The notes under the pieces were generated by a model. The model was not told the DNA's origin. It saw only the letters and a program-made list of their open reading frames with translations, and made no database searches. The translations under genes were made by a program, and so were the position numbers. Below are positions 24,676 to 36,534 of a stretch of 64,000 nt of DNA, piece after piece (position 1 is the first letter of the stretch; every line of letters begins with the position of its first letter). This DNA comes from Cheiracanthium punctorium. Taxonomy: Eukaryota > Arthropoda > Arachnida > Araneae > Cheiracanthiidae. The DNA is taken from positions 1 to 64,000 of the forward strand of contig JAWZYV010012406.1 in the NCBI GenBank assembly GCA_038373885.1. Reading direction: 5' to 3'.

Positions 24676-26426
24676 ATAAATTTCAAGAAGTTTTTAATTA
24701 TGAGCAAGTTGAGCCTATACATAGGATTCATAGGCGTAACTTACTATGGACGAGAGGGGGCAATTGCCACCCTCCTCTAAAATTCAGATGTAACTTATTT
24801 GAAAACGATATTTTCTACAATAGGGAACATCCCCCGCGCCCCAATGTACATGCCATTACGACAATGCTATGATTCATATTAGTTAAATTTTAAAGCAGGA
24901 ATTTTTATAGATCATTTTTTCTTTCAAGAGAAATGTGTATAAAGGGGAAAGAACGAATTTAAAAAGTCTTAAAATTATTTTTTAGGTATTTGAGTTTTGT
25001 ATTTTATAGCCAGAATTTTTTTTTTTTCCTTCTTAGGAAGAGATATGTGGACAGAACATTTTGCCCTACTACCCCGGACTGGTTACGAATTTAAAATTCT
25101 GCCTAATCTAGAACCTATATTATAAAAGTCATATGCATGCCTAATTCCGTGTATTAGCTTCCGTATGTTTGGGTGGCGGAATATTGACGTACAGAAAAAA
25201 GTTAGTTTTTGCCCCTAATAAAACATACATACATAAAACAGCGCAATAGTTACGTTTTGAGGGTACGTTCTCACTCTCCAGCCTATATGAAGGTTAAACC
25301 TTTATTGCAACGGAAGAAGGAGTGGACATTTCGTACCATTCGAAACGTACTTATTGCACTATTTATTTATCTATGTGCATTCTATACAAGGCTACTGATT
25401 TTTGACTTGATATTAACACCTGATATTTTGAGTGTCCTTATTATTTCCATGAACTGTTTTTTTAGTGCAAAATTAGCGTTTCTGAAAGGGGGAACTTAGA
25501 AAGAAACACCTTTTTTAAATTAATTTTACTATAGATTTATATTTCACTATTTTGCCTTTCATACAAAAATTCTGGTCTCAAAACAAGTATTAGTGCCGTA
25601 AAAAAATGCCGCTACAGGTTAATAGTAGAGGTGTTTCACTTTCCAAACTAAACTGTGGGAGTTTGGCCCGCGACAGTCTGGTCATTTCTGTAAGTGGCCC
25701 TTCTTTCAGAAAGACTATGCACCTCTAAAGTACATGGTAGTGAAACGGGAGAGGTGGAAATAAATTTTCATGTGTAAGATTTGATTTAACACTAACACAA
25801 CCAACCACCAATAGATTATAATAGTTAAATCTAAACGGTTTCACAGTAACACAATTCTATTTAGTCAACTAAAACCCAACATTTAAAAAAAAATAAATAG
25901 GAAGCAGCGAAAAGTTAACGAAACACACTGCAATCAAAAACGCGCACGAAGCAATTTTAAATATTAAGACTTTTTTTGTATTCAATTGATTTCCCTCTGA
26001 ATGAAAATAGTTTTATTAGCGCCATTTTCTTTTCTCCCTTTTCATCCATCGACTTTTCAGAATTCTATTCGAGACTAAAATAACTGCGTGTAGTGCATAT
26101 TAGTAAATCAATATTAGGCACATTAAATGAATGAACCAATTTCACGTTACAACTCTTAAGTAAGATGAATGAAGCGGATTATATGTATGTATCTGAAATG
26201 ATAGTGTGAAAAGGGGAAGAAAGCGAATAAAAATAAAGGAGAGAGGACTGAAACAGTATAAATAATTCTGTTTTTAATGGTGTGTATTATGTTTAGTTTG
26301 TTTTTTTACCGCTCATTGCATCAACACTGACAGTAAATATAAATAGAACTCCACGTTATGCACTTATTTGAAGCAGAGAAAGTGTCAAATCGGAATTCGT
26401 TTATAGAAGCATATTTAAAATAACAA

Positions 26427-26474
26427 GGCCGTGTGGCTCAGTGGTAGGAATTTTACTATCATTTTCTGCTATTG
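26427..26474 (+). tRNA. tRNA-like 5' half, fragment (probable SINE head or tRNA relic)
   Basis: GGCCGTGTGGCTCAGTGGTA matches a tRNA acceptor/D-arm with a good A box (TGGCTCAGTGG). No B box follows: the sequence runs on to the hAT target site at 26475 and then into (AT)n beyond the hAT. It is a fragment, not a functional tRNA gene. Confidence 0.4.
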
Positions 26475-26728
26475 GTAAAAACTAGAGATGTAACGAATAG
26501 TGATTTGGCCGAATACCGAATATTCGGCACATAGTTTAGGCCGAATATTACATTTTTTTTCAATTTCATTTTAACTGTAAATAAAATATTGCTTTTCAAT
26601 TTTGTAATTAAATACTAAATAAAGATTAATTAAAATTCAAAACACAACAGTATATTATCTGTAAAACTAATAAAATATTCGTCATGATAAAATATCTTTT
26701 GCAAAGTTAAACACTAATAACAGCATAA

Positions 26729-27568
26729 TGTTGCAGAATACTGTGCTAATTCCTGGGTTCGTCGTTCTTAAGTCCAGTCGGTCAGGAAAATTCTGGAAAA
26801 CAGTCCACTTGTCAGGATGGAACATTAACTTTATTGCTTCTAGAACTTCGTTGAACCATCAGCTGTACAAAATTCATAAGCACAATCAGACAGTAATGTG
26901 CTTTTAACAGTCCGCTTAGTACAGAAGCTTTCACAAATGCTGTAATTCTCCCACAAAATAAAACACTTCCACAGGCAAAATTCAGTAGAAATATACGAAG
27001 GATAACAGTAAAAGTCCCTCAAAACTCAACAATGAAGAATTTACACAGTGCACTTAAAAATCAGCTTCACAAACGAGTGAAAACACCGTTTCACCGGACA
27101 TCTGCTCTTGGCGGAAGCAGAAGCAAGACTAAGACTATCGGGGTAGTCCGCTTACATTTATAAGAGAGGCAGAAGCTACAAGGAGCTTCAAGAATTTATT
27201 TCTCAAAGATTCTACACAAAGCAGGAATTTTGATTATGTCATAGAAGAGAAATATTAAACTATTATGCATGTTAATGCAGCAAAACTAACTTTATAAGCC
27301 CCATTGGGAAAAACGCGCCAAATGACCTAAATGTTGCCAAATTTAGCGCCAAAAATAAGTCCACAAAAGTGAAGTTACGGAAGTCCTAGGACCAATATTT
27401 TTCTAGATTTCTAGGAACGACATAAAAAATCAGTTTGAAACCCAAACCTCCATATCTCCGGCTCTAGTTGACCAATTTAGATGCAACAAAAAGCACATTT
27501 TAACTATTTGAAGCATAGAATACGAATTTTAAACACAAGAACAACAGGTTGCCCGAAAATTCGTACCA
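26729..27568 (-). mobile_element. Solo LTR nested in hAT copy 2
   Basis: The insertion point is exact by comparison with hAT copy 1. A 4-bp duplication ATAA (26725-26728 and 27569-27572) surrounds 840 bp that starts TG and ends CA. On the minus strand it carries TATAAAT at 27162-27156 and AATAAA at 26835-26830, in the order expected of an LTR promoter and polyadenylation signal. A 4-bp duplication would fit a Gypsy-type element, though BEL/Copia are not excluded. No internal gag-pol sequence accompanies it, so it is a recombined solo LTR. The small open frame inside is not a gene. Confidence 0.75.
27156..27162 (-). promoter_or_regulatory. TATA box of the solo LTR
   Basis: TATAAAT on the minus strand lies about 410 bp inside the LTR's 5' end, followed by a poly(A) signal about 320 bp further on. 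Promoter activity is inferred from position only. Confidence 0.45.
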
Positions 27569-27880
27569 ATAATTATATTTTGAGATATTCATAATTTAAT
27601 AAATATGCTATCGTAAATGTCATTAATCTGGTAACTATACATAATCACATCACATTTTGGGTTTTACAGACTCTGAGCAAAACATATTGAGCAGCTTTTC
27701 AAAATTATGTTTGTAATTAAGGATCTGAAAAAATTCCTTCTACGCCCACCCAATAAAGAAATTAGAAAATCAAGTCAAGTAGTGTCACCAAGTAGAAAAG
27801 TCTGCATTTCAGCAATATTATTAAGGCGTTAGATTATGTTTCATTCAGCTTAAAATTCAATGACTTAAAATATTTTATTA

Positions 27881-29155
27881 CTAGCTGAAGTACCCGTCCT
27901 CGACGGGTTAGTGAATGAAAATTTCCAAAAAGCAAGAACTTTCGTCAGCATTGTAGGAGTACACAGAATGGATGTAGTATGTTGCCAAAGTAAAGAAAGC
28001 GAAGTTATAATTTTCATGTATTGTTAAAATATTACAGGTTAGAGAGTAACTAAGTAATATCATTTCATTCGCTTTAGTCGTAATTATGTGATGCGCGAAC
28101 GAATATTTACACATATTGAAATAATTTTCGCAAAATCTCAAAATTTAATCAACATTTTTGAAAAATTAGAAGCCTACATTTTAAGTTGAGTGACAACCTA
28201 TCATGTCACCCAAATTCGTTTCATTCCCTGCAGTCTTTATTTCGTGATGCTGGAACAAATTTTCAGCATTTTAAAACGATTTTCGAAAAATCTCAAAATG
28301 TAATCAAAATATTTTAAAAATTCAACGCCTATAAATTGAGATTAGCAACAACCTATCATATCACTAAATTTCGTATCATTCGTATTAGTCGTTATTACGT
28401 GATGTTTGAAGAAATATAAACGTATTTTGAGAGAATTTTCAAAAAATCTCAAAATGTAATAAAAATGTTTAAAAAATTGGACTCCTATAGTTTATGTTGA
28501 GCAACCATCTATCGTGTGACCAAATTTCATATCATTCGTTTTAGTCGTTATTACGTAATGCGGGAACAAAGATTCACTCAGTTTTAAACGATTTTCACAG
28601 AATCTCGAAATCTGATCGATTTTTTTAAAATTCGACGCCTATGTTTTAAGTTGAGTGACCACCTATCATGTCACTCAATTTCATATCATTCGCTTCAGTC
28701 GTTTTTACGTGATGCTGACACAATTACGCATTGAAGATTTCGCAAATCTCAAATCATCAGATTTTTAAAATTGGACGCCTATGTTTAAGTGTGACACCTT
28801 CTGACCAATTCATATCATTCGCTTCAGTCGTTTTTGCGTGATGCTTGAACACAAATTTACGCAGTTTGAAACGATTTTCGCAAAATCTGAAAATCTAATC
28901 AAGATTTTTTTAAAATTCGACGCCTATGTTTTAAGTTAGGTGACCACCTATCATGACACCAAATTTCATATCATTCGCTTCAGTCGTTTTTACGTGATGC
29001 TTAAACAAAAAAAGCGTCACGGACAGAATGACAGACAGACAAACTTTTTTTTTGAGGGTCGCATCGGATTCCCGGGTGCTTGAAACGGATAGAAATCGCA
29101 AAATTTTTGAATTCCAAGAAATGTACAGACAAAAGTCTAATTTTATTTATATAGA
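27881..29155 (-). mobile_element. Non-autonomous Helitron, copy 2, nested in hAT copy 2
   Basis: Read on the minus strand it starts TCTATATAAATAAAATTAG. It ends with an intact hairpin (ACCCGTC-GAG-GACGGGT), seven bases and CTAG. An A precedes it and a T follows it, with no duplication. It is 1275 bp against 989 bp for copy 1; the difference is two extra 156-bp-type modules. There is no Rep/helicase sequence, so it depends on an autonomous partner elsewhere. Confidence 0.9.
28095..29000 (-). repeat. 156-bp minisatellite inside Helitron copy 2 (six modules)
   Basis: Module boundary motifs (CACGTAA-type, minus strand) end at 29000, 28844, 28715, 28561, 28405, 28250 and 28094. Spacings are 156, 129, 154, 156, 155 and 156 bp. 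The 129-bp module has small scattered deletions. The extra modules sit at the 5' side of the element and resemble the first module of copy 1. Confidence 0.85.
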
Positions 29156-29383
29156 TATGAGATTAACTCATTGAAGTATAACTAAGAAGTATTATTTCTA
29201 AATGCATTAAAAAAATATTTTTCTCTCTTTTTTTTTCTGAAATTATTCAGCCGAATATTCGTTACATCACTAGTAAAAACGATATATATATATATATATA
29301 TATTTTAAATATCATGCTGATTTTTTGGAAAATCACAAATAAATAATAAAATGAGTGTTTTCGTTACATGAGAATATTTTTAA

Positions 29384-29432
29384 CAGGGTTGGCATGGTTT
29401 AAACCAAATTTTTTTTTCTCAAAAAATGGTTT

Positions 29433-29466
<34 letters not shown>

Positions 29467-29949
29467 GGTGTGTGTGTGTGTGTGGGGGGGGGGGGTCTTA
29501 AAGAATAATTTAAAATTGCGAATACTACAGATAGAATAAGCTCTGAATTTTTTTAAATTATCCTTATAAGTATCAACAATAAGTTCTTATACTAATCTCA
29601 TAGATACCCTAGTGTTTTATAATTATTAAAAAGTATTAATTAAACTTAAATTATACGCTGCATTTTAGATTTGTTTCTAAAACAAAGGTTTTGTGTTTTA
29701 ACAACTTATTTCTAAACCTTAAAAATATCATTTGGAAGAACTTATCACCATTATTACTGATAAATGTAAGAGCAATATTCCATGTAAAATCATGTAGTAA
29801 ACAATTACTATTGTATTATATTATATACTAAATTTAAAAATAGTATCTCTGAGTAAAATATGGATACAGTATGCATACATGTAATTATAAAAGGATTTAA
29901 GAAAAAAAAAACCCACCTGGTTAAACCAAAAAACTTTTTTTCCTATTAA

Positions 29950-29981
<32 letters not shown>

Positions 29982-29999
29982 GGGTTTTATCCAAACCTG
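29384..29999. mobile_element. hAT-like element with G-tract interior
   Basis: The left end is CAGGGTTGGCATGGTTTAAA and the right end, read inward, CAGGTTTGGATAAAACC. Flanking 8-mers are ATTTTTAA (29376-29383) and ATTTTTAC (30000-30007), 7 of 8 identical. Near each end an A run leads into a G run. No transposase frame is present. Confidence 0.6.
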
Positions 30000-30286
30000 A
30001 TTTTTACATCATAAGGAAAATTTCATCGAGAAACTAGCGTTTCCTATATTTAGAGGTAGACAGTATTCAGGATACTGACCTTCGTAAGGATACTTTTGTA
30101 GGGTATATTTGATATTAATCAATAAAATTTAATAGCATATTACACGGAGTTCACTTGATCTCCCCCCCCCCCCCCCCCAACCGAAAAAATAATCTTTAAT
30201 ACTCTAACTTTGAAAACTACAAAACTTCATAGAGTAGAAATTAGAACGAACTTATCTCCAGTCTGAAATCAATATAGATTCTAATA

Positions 30287-31103
30287 CAGTAGAACCTCGA
30301 TCTATCGTTTTTCAAGGGGTGTGTAGTAAAAAACGATGCATGCGGGAAAACGACGAATCCGGTTAAAGTCAAAATAAGAAGAAAACACCGATTCCTTCAG
30401 TATACCAAAAATACTAAATTTGTTACCACACTGTAAAAGAAACAAATTGAAATTGTACAAATTAAGTGATACTTATTTTTATTTTTACTTAGTGTAAAAT
30501 CAGTTATTTTACACTGGATTTTTCATTAATCTTTTAATTAAACAAAATTTTCAAGATTTACAATGTTTTTTTTTTTTTTTTTGTCTTTTTTTGTGTATTC
30601 ATGTTTGTATATAAAAGTCATAAAATTTCAAATAACCGTTATTGCGTAGGATAAACTAGGCACTAGTGTTGGCTCTGTCTCATCAGCATGAATATTATTC
30701 TCAGCTTCTTCGCGATTATTTTCATTTTTTGAGTCACGTTACTTCCATTCTTAGGATACCGCACGTTGCTACTTCTAAATCAATGGATATATAATCACTA
30801 CAATTCACACCATACTCATCCCTGCTAGATGTAAGAACTCTTCACCTATATCATCATCAACCTAAGATATCATACCAGGAAGTAATTCGATTTGTAAGCC
30901 ATATTGATCCACTTCATCTTCAATTTCATTTCGATCAGAAGAAACATTTTACAACGATGAATGCGGGAAAGCGAATTTTTGACGAACGATGCATGCGGGT
31001 TTTGTTAACGTTATTTGAATACAGTTTGTGCAGGGACCATAGAAATAAAACGATCAATACGGGAAAACGATGAATGCGGGAACGATAGATCCGGGTTCCA
31101 CTG
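30287..31103 (-). mobile_element. Tigger/pogo element with decayed transposase tail
   Basis: It is bounded by TA (30285-30286, 31104-31105). The ends are CAGTAGAACCTCGATCTATC and, from the right, CAGTGGAACCCGGATCTATC. Repeated GAATGCGGGAAA-type blocks lie subterminally on both sides. On the minus strand about 30630-30965 reads as an acidic, stop-interrupted segment (for example EIEDEVDQYGLQ, then NENNREEAENN, ending in PTLVPSLSY before a stop), similar in style to Tigger C-terminal tails. The catalytic part is missing. Confidence 0.75.
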
Positions 31104-31570
31104 TATAGTATTTGTACGGATCCTACATTTGCTAAAATACCGAACTTTTTGAAATATTGTTCTAAAATGGTCCGATATTTTATAAGTGGTCCTGTTTTGT
31201 TTTGTTTTTTGATAAAATATGGAAAGAAGTTCCCTCGAGTATTTCAAATAGCAGGACGTTTTAGGCGATTTTTCATAAGTTCGGAATTCTAGTAAATTAA
31301 CCCTGTGATTGAAATTGCTCGGGAAAAAAAAAAAAAAAAAAAAATCTCGTGAAAGCAAGTCGACAATGAAAGTTTTAATTGATTTGTTATAAAAATATAA
31401 TTAAAGATTCCAGTAAACTTTTAACAGATTAAACTGATAATTTAATGTTAACAAATAAGTAGAAGCGATGATACTACAAAGAATTCGAGCCTAATTAAAA
31501 ATTGTACTAAAAAGAAATTTTTTTTTTTTAGAATTTTAAGTTAATAATGATAATAAATTAATATTACATA

Positions 31571-32814
31571 TTAGATGTACCAGAAAGTAACGTCGTTTTA
31601 TTACATTAAATTCAAAGAAATTTTTAACGATAAACAGTTGGTCCAATGGATTCATATTTGTAACATTTTGGAAAAATAATTTTAAAGATAACTCCCCGAC
31701 CCCAGCCTTTCAATAGGGGAGAGGGGCACAGTGCGGAAATTTTTACTTGTTTTAAAATAATTTCCTTTCTTTTAATTAAAACTAAAAATTAAATGCTGAA
31801 CTATATTTTGACAACTCTTAGCTACAATGGGACAGGGATTGGGGTACAGTGGAACAATGAGTAAGACATACTAAATCGGATGTATTATGCAACACATTAC
31901 TATTACTACAATTAAATACAGGTTGAGATAGTCAACAAAGAAGATATGAAACCAGTTTTTAAATGACAAGCCTTAAAAATAGTTATAATGATGAAACACA
32001 ATTAAAATTTGCAAAATTTTTTTGCTGAAGAGTTTGATGGATTGAAACAGTAAAATAACATACAATTAAACAGTAAACGGTTACTAAATGTTTGAAAAGC
32101 TCATTTTATCATCGAATAAGATTGAAAGTGTACTGGAAGTGAGAACTGTGTCTATCAGTGCCTGATTTAGAGATGTGGAAGCCCTGAGGCAACAAAATTT
32201 GGGGGTACGACTGCACCCCCTCACCCCCCCTTATGTGCCGCTCCTGTTCTCAAATGTATGCAAGTAATAAAAACTTTTACACTTAAGCTATTTGACATGT
32301 CGCTTTAGATTTTTTTACAGATATGCTGAAAAACATTGAAAAGGGGACAAGAAATACATTGGCTAATAAAAATATCTACAAATTACACCTTTACTGATTT
32401 TCCATTCCCTATTTGGAGGGTGGGGGTGTAAAAATTACTTTCTCGCAACTCCAACATTTATGAATGTGATTTGAAACACCCTTAGTTACGAAAGATAATT
32501 CTTTATTTAAAAATTAATTAATTACCGTTCAATATTTAATTACTCATAAAAACGGGTTTAGTGTCAGCATTTATTTATTTTTCATCTAAAATGTCTAACG
32601 GAAATTCTTTTTTCAAAACTATTGCAAAACAAAACAAACACGGAAATTTTCCGTTTTCACATGAAATTTTTGGAAGCATTTTTCTTCCTTTAATGGAAAA
32701 TTAACAATTCTTGGGGAAAATGGTTATTTCCCTGAAAATTATCCCGAATTTCCAGATTATTTTAACAGGATATTTACATACGAAACAAACGACATTACTT
32801 TCTGGTCCCTTAAA
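31571..32814. mobile_element. mariner-like element with nested dispersed repeat
   Basis: TA flanks both sides. The inverted ends share ACCAGAAAGTAAYGTCGTTT (left TTAGATGTACCAG..., right read inward TTTAAGGGACCAG...), a signature of mariner inverted repeats. Length is 1244 bp, but the interior is not a recognisable transposase. A separate repeat (about 32245-32775) fills its right half. Confidence 0.65.
32245..32775 (-). repeat. Dispersed repeat family R, copy inside mariner
   Basis: Read on the minus strand it matches 36535-37085 over about 500 bp. Shared blocks include CTGTTAAAATAATCTG, TTTTCCGTTTTCACA-like and TTTCAAATCACATTCATAAA. Its edges are approximate and no inverted ends or duplications were found. 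Class unknown. Confidence 0.65.
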
Positions 32815-32816
32815 TA

Positions 32817-33573
32817 AATTGTGCGCTATTTTAATTGAGGACGTGTATTTCAAAACAAATAAGAATTAATAGACCACTATATTTTAAAAACACGATAAAG
32901 GGACCCAGAACTACAAATAAAAAAGAATCGGGATGTTTTGGCTCAAAAAAAAAAGAAGAAGAAATCAGGAATAACAGGAGATAGATACATCAAAACATTG
33001 CTAGTAAATCCTCGCCGTTCTGAAAGTTTCTCTAAGCTCCAGTTTCGTGGGAGGGATAAAATGGGGGTAAGAAAGGAAAGCAATAGAATACATGTCAAAA
33101 GCTTTACTACATCAATACTTCGAAATTCGAAAAATCAGGGGAAAATAAATAAATAAAAATAAAAAGGGAGAATAGTATGTTTCATTCAAATCACAATTCT
33201 CCAAGCTAAACTACAGAGTATTTTGAAATTTATATAAATATATGCCCCGCCTAGAGTAAAAATGCTGTAGAAAGAAGGGGGGAGAAAAAGAAGCAAGGAA
33301 AAAAAAAAAAAAAAAAAAAAAGACTTCCACCACTTGGGTAGAATTTCAAGGACTCTTCCTGAGGCGAAAGAGAAATTTATTCCATGTGTATCAGGCAGAC
33401 GATATGTAAATAAAAACTCGCGGATAATGTGGTAGAATTTATGGCCATTGGTTCAAGGGGGAAAAGGTTTTTTTCCCGTTTTCGTTTTCAGACGAAATAT
33501 AAACAGAGAATTTACAATCATATTACACGCACACACACATATTTCGATAAAGAGTTTATCCACACCCCTTATG

Positions 33574-33607
<34 letters not shown>

Positions 33608-34388
33608 AAGAAGGAGCATGAAAAAGCAGAAGATCAGTACGAAAAAAGGTGGAAGACAAATTTAGACTCGCACTAATTTCCGTGCAAATGGCATACACGC
33701 CTTTTTTTTTTTTTTTTTTTTTTGGTTTGTCTCGCTAGTTATTTTACTTTATGGGTTAAATTGGTATTTAGTAAATATTTATTTACTTGTTAAGAAATCT
33801 ACTAATCATTCTTTAATCTTTAATATCCATCTCCCTAAAAAGCACACGCAGTATATAGAAAAATAAATAAAAAAGATGTAGAACATTAGGTCCTTAAGAA
33901 ATTTATTTAATGAACAAACACATTGCCGATATCTGTGACAGTTAAATTTTATAAAATTAACATCAATTGTAAGTTTTTTGGTTTTTTTACCCAAAATTAG
34001 TAGAACAAATTACTTCATTAAAATAATATCTAAATAACAAAACTTTATTTGCACATTTATTTAACGAATAAGCATAAAGTGTAAATGATTGCATAAATTA
34101 TTTTATATGATTGATATTGCACGTATGTTGAAACCAAGTACAATGTTAATAAAATGTAATAATAATAAATGACTGAGAAGGCATTGATGTTATGAGAATT
34201 TAAACTTCATAAGCAGTGTTAAATGATCCATTTTATCATTATTCGAGACTTATTTTCCGTTTTTTGATGTTTATGTGGCAGACATTTTCATGTAGTAAGA
34301 TGCCCAAGCAATAGTCTCTCAGATTAAAGTTTCTCTTAAAATGAAAAATCCCTCCCTTCTCCCTCAAAAAGAAAACAATGTTAACAGG
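32817..34388. other. Noncoding sequence with poly(A)/poly(T) tracts
   Basis: Long A runs occur at 33300-33321 and 33579-33604 and a T run at 33702-33723. Open frames here run into these homopolymers. No gene was recognised. Confidence 0.5.
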
Positions 34389-34402
34389 AAAAAAAAAAAA
34401 AA

Positions 34403-34670
34403 ACTATTAAAAGAGCGACTACTCTTACGGTTTAGAATAGATAAAGAAGAAGAATAAAATGCGCGAAAACCTTTTTAATATATATAAACAGTGATATACA
34501 TCAAACAAAATCAGTGGAAGTAAAAAAAAAAAAAAACTATTAAAAGAGCGACTACTCTTACGGTTTAGAATAGATAAAGAAGAAGAATAAAATGCGCGAA
34601 AACCTTTTTAATATATATAAACAGTGATATACATTACACAAAATCAGTGAAGTTAAAAAAAAAAAAAAGA
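34403..34670. repeat. Tandem duplication, 134-bp unit x2
   Basis: The segment starting ACTATTAAAAGAGCGACTAC at 34403 recurs at 34537 with very few differences, each copy followed by a poly(A) run. The near-identity indicates a recent duplication (or an assembly duplication at the A run). Confidence 0.9.
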
Positions 34671-36534
34671 AAAAAAAAAGAAAAGAAAAGAAAAAGGAAT
34701 ATTTGGCGGCATTTTTTTAAGTACATACTCAGTATAAAAAATAACAAATTAAATTTTTATGTACAGATGTTATGATAGATACAGATTTCAACTGTTGTTA
34801 TTCTCATAACAGGATAAATAGTAAGCCCTCCCAAGGAAATTCCAGTAGGTATCTTCTAGAATCGTAGATTGTTTTATGATGCACACGCTCTGCGGACCAA
34901 AAATTACTCCAACAATAGGTTCATGTGTTTTAAAAACTAATCTGCAGTACACGAATAAGCTTAACTCTTTCACACCTGATTAAATTATTTATCTCCAATA
35001 GATAGGTATAAAATACTTTTATAATAATAGATTAAATTTGTAATAAAATAAATTTAAAAAAATCGGGATTATTAAATTCCCATAGAATGTACAAAAGAGT
35101 TTTCTAGTTAAAAAATAAATAAATTAGTATTTGTTTTGTAATAGTCTTTCAAAATTTGTGGATGCCTATTCTGAAAGGGTAATGCAGTTTAAATTGTTTT
35201 AAGGTACTTGCAAAAGTCAGCTTCAGCAAAACCATTTGCAAGAATTATTTTAAGAAATAGATCTACGCAATCTCATTTACCTTTCTTTATTAAAAAAAAA
35301 AATGTAAAAACTATTTTAGTTACGGCGGCCCAGAAGGCCATTTTTTTTTTTGCCATGTATGTCGGCAGGGTCTCAACAAAATTTAAAATTTTCTTGAGCG
35401 AGAAAAGAAAATAAGATGCAACTTTTGCTAATGATTATAAACCTTTTCAGAGAGATACTTTAAAAAACGCTCAATGCATAAAGGGAAAACCTCCAGAAGA
35501 TACCAAAATCTGAAAATATTGCATATATAACGAAATACTAAATTAAATAATCAACTGCCAACAGGAGATTCCCGAAACACGTGTTTTGATCCACTAGCTT
35601 AATTACACTCGTAATCTTTCGTCTCCTTTTGAAAACAAATAAGCATCTTTTATTACTGCTTTTTTTTTTTTTTTTTTTCCCCTGTCTACCTCACTCTAAT
35701 GGGGGAAGTAGTAGCCAGCGACACTGCCAGTTTTATTTGAACGCCGCAGCATGTGAATGATAAGCGAATGAACTTTTTTCTTTCTTTTTCCACTGCACGA
35801 GGTTCCAATTACAGAGGTGTGTGCGGGGGTGTAAAGGGAGTCCCATTGTTTTGCAGAGACTACGAACTTCATGCTTAGTTTCCTCTCTCAGATATTCACG
35901 GCCAAGGACGAGGTGCGTGGAAATAAAAACCGGTACGGCGATGGAAGTTATCGCTTCGTTGTTCTTTTTTTTAAATTTGCATAAAAAACTCATTTTTCTC
36001 TCGCTGAATAAAAAAACTATTGCACGTCATTATTATCGTGATATCGAAAATACCTCTAATAGATGATAATGATGATGGCGATTCCATATGCAGGCAAAAT
36101 ATGTTTGATCAGATGCTGTTTAAAATGGAAATAAACATATTTTAAAAGACAAAAAGGAGGCTGAACAAACTCTCAGGCAACTAGTGATTTATGAGAATAA
36201 ATTCAAAAAAAAGAAACTATATACAATATTTGTACTTATTTTATCCGGCCAATTACTCAAGCACTCAGTACTAGGTCAAATTTTGACGAAGCACTCTGTC
36301 AATACCCAGTAGTTGTAAAATTAAATTATTTTTAAAAGAATATATTAACTGATCTGTAAAACATCCAGAACATATAAATAATAAATGCAGTAATTCATAA
36401 AATTCAAGTACACAATAACAGGAATCGCGCGATAGATTTTGTTCACCAGCCTCCCACCACCTCCCTATTAAAAAAGATCCGTTATTAAATACCGGTTCCA
36501 AAAAAAATAAATATTTTTAAGACATACACTGTTA
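34671..36534. other. Noncoding sequence with a GC-richer island
   Basis: Mostly AT-rich. The stretch about 35690-35960 is markedly richer in G+C and free of simple repeats. Its 81- to 86-codon overlapping frames on both strands show no family signature. It could be a regulatory element or an unrecognised exon. Confidence 0.4.

Larger units (their letters stand above)
23040..25727. mobile_element. hAT element with two nested transposons
   Basis: The inverted ends are TAGATGTGCACA on the left and, from the right, TAGAGGTGCATA. Flanking 8-mers match at 7 of 8 positions (AAGTAAAT at 23032-23039, AAGTACAT at 25728-25735). Both ends carry subterminal GGCCCGC blocks. Inside lie a Tigger derivative (23479-24208) and a piggyBac-like MITE (24446-24675). 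Removing both leaves about 1.7 kb without a recognisable transposase. The frames at 23043-23369 and 25209-25499 show no known domain. Confidence 0.65.
26483..29272 (-). mobile_element. hAT MITE, family A, copy 2 (split by LTR and Helitron)
   Basis: It is flanked by a perfect 8-bp duplication GTAAAAAC (26475-26482 and 29273-29280). The ends are TAGAGATGTAACGAATA and, from the right, TAGTGATGTAACGAATA. It is inverted relative to copy 1. It is interrupted by a solo LTR (26729-27568 plus its 4-bp duplication) and by a Helitron (27881-29155). Subtracting those leaves 671 bp, close to the 724 bp of copy 1. Confidence 0.9.

Noticed and set aside
31676..31862. GGGGCACAGTGCGG/GGGGTACAGTGGAAC repeated motif
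   Set aside because: Two loose copies of a short motif with no defined ends; insufficient to call an element.
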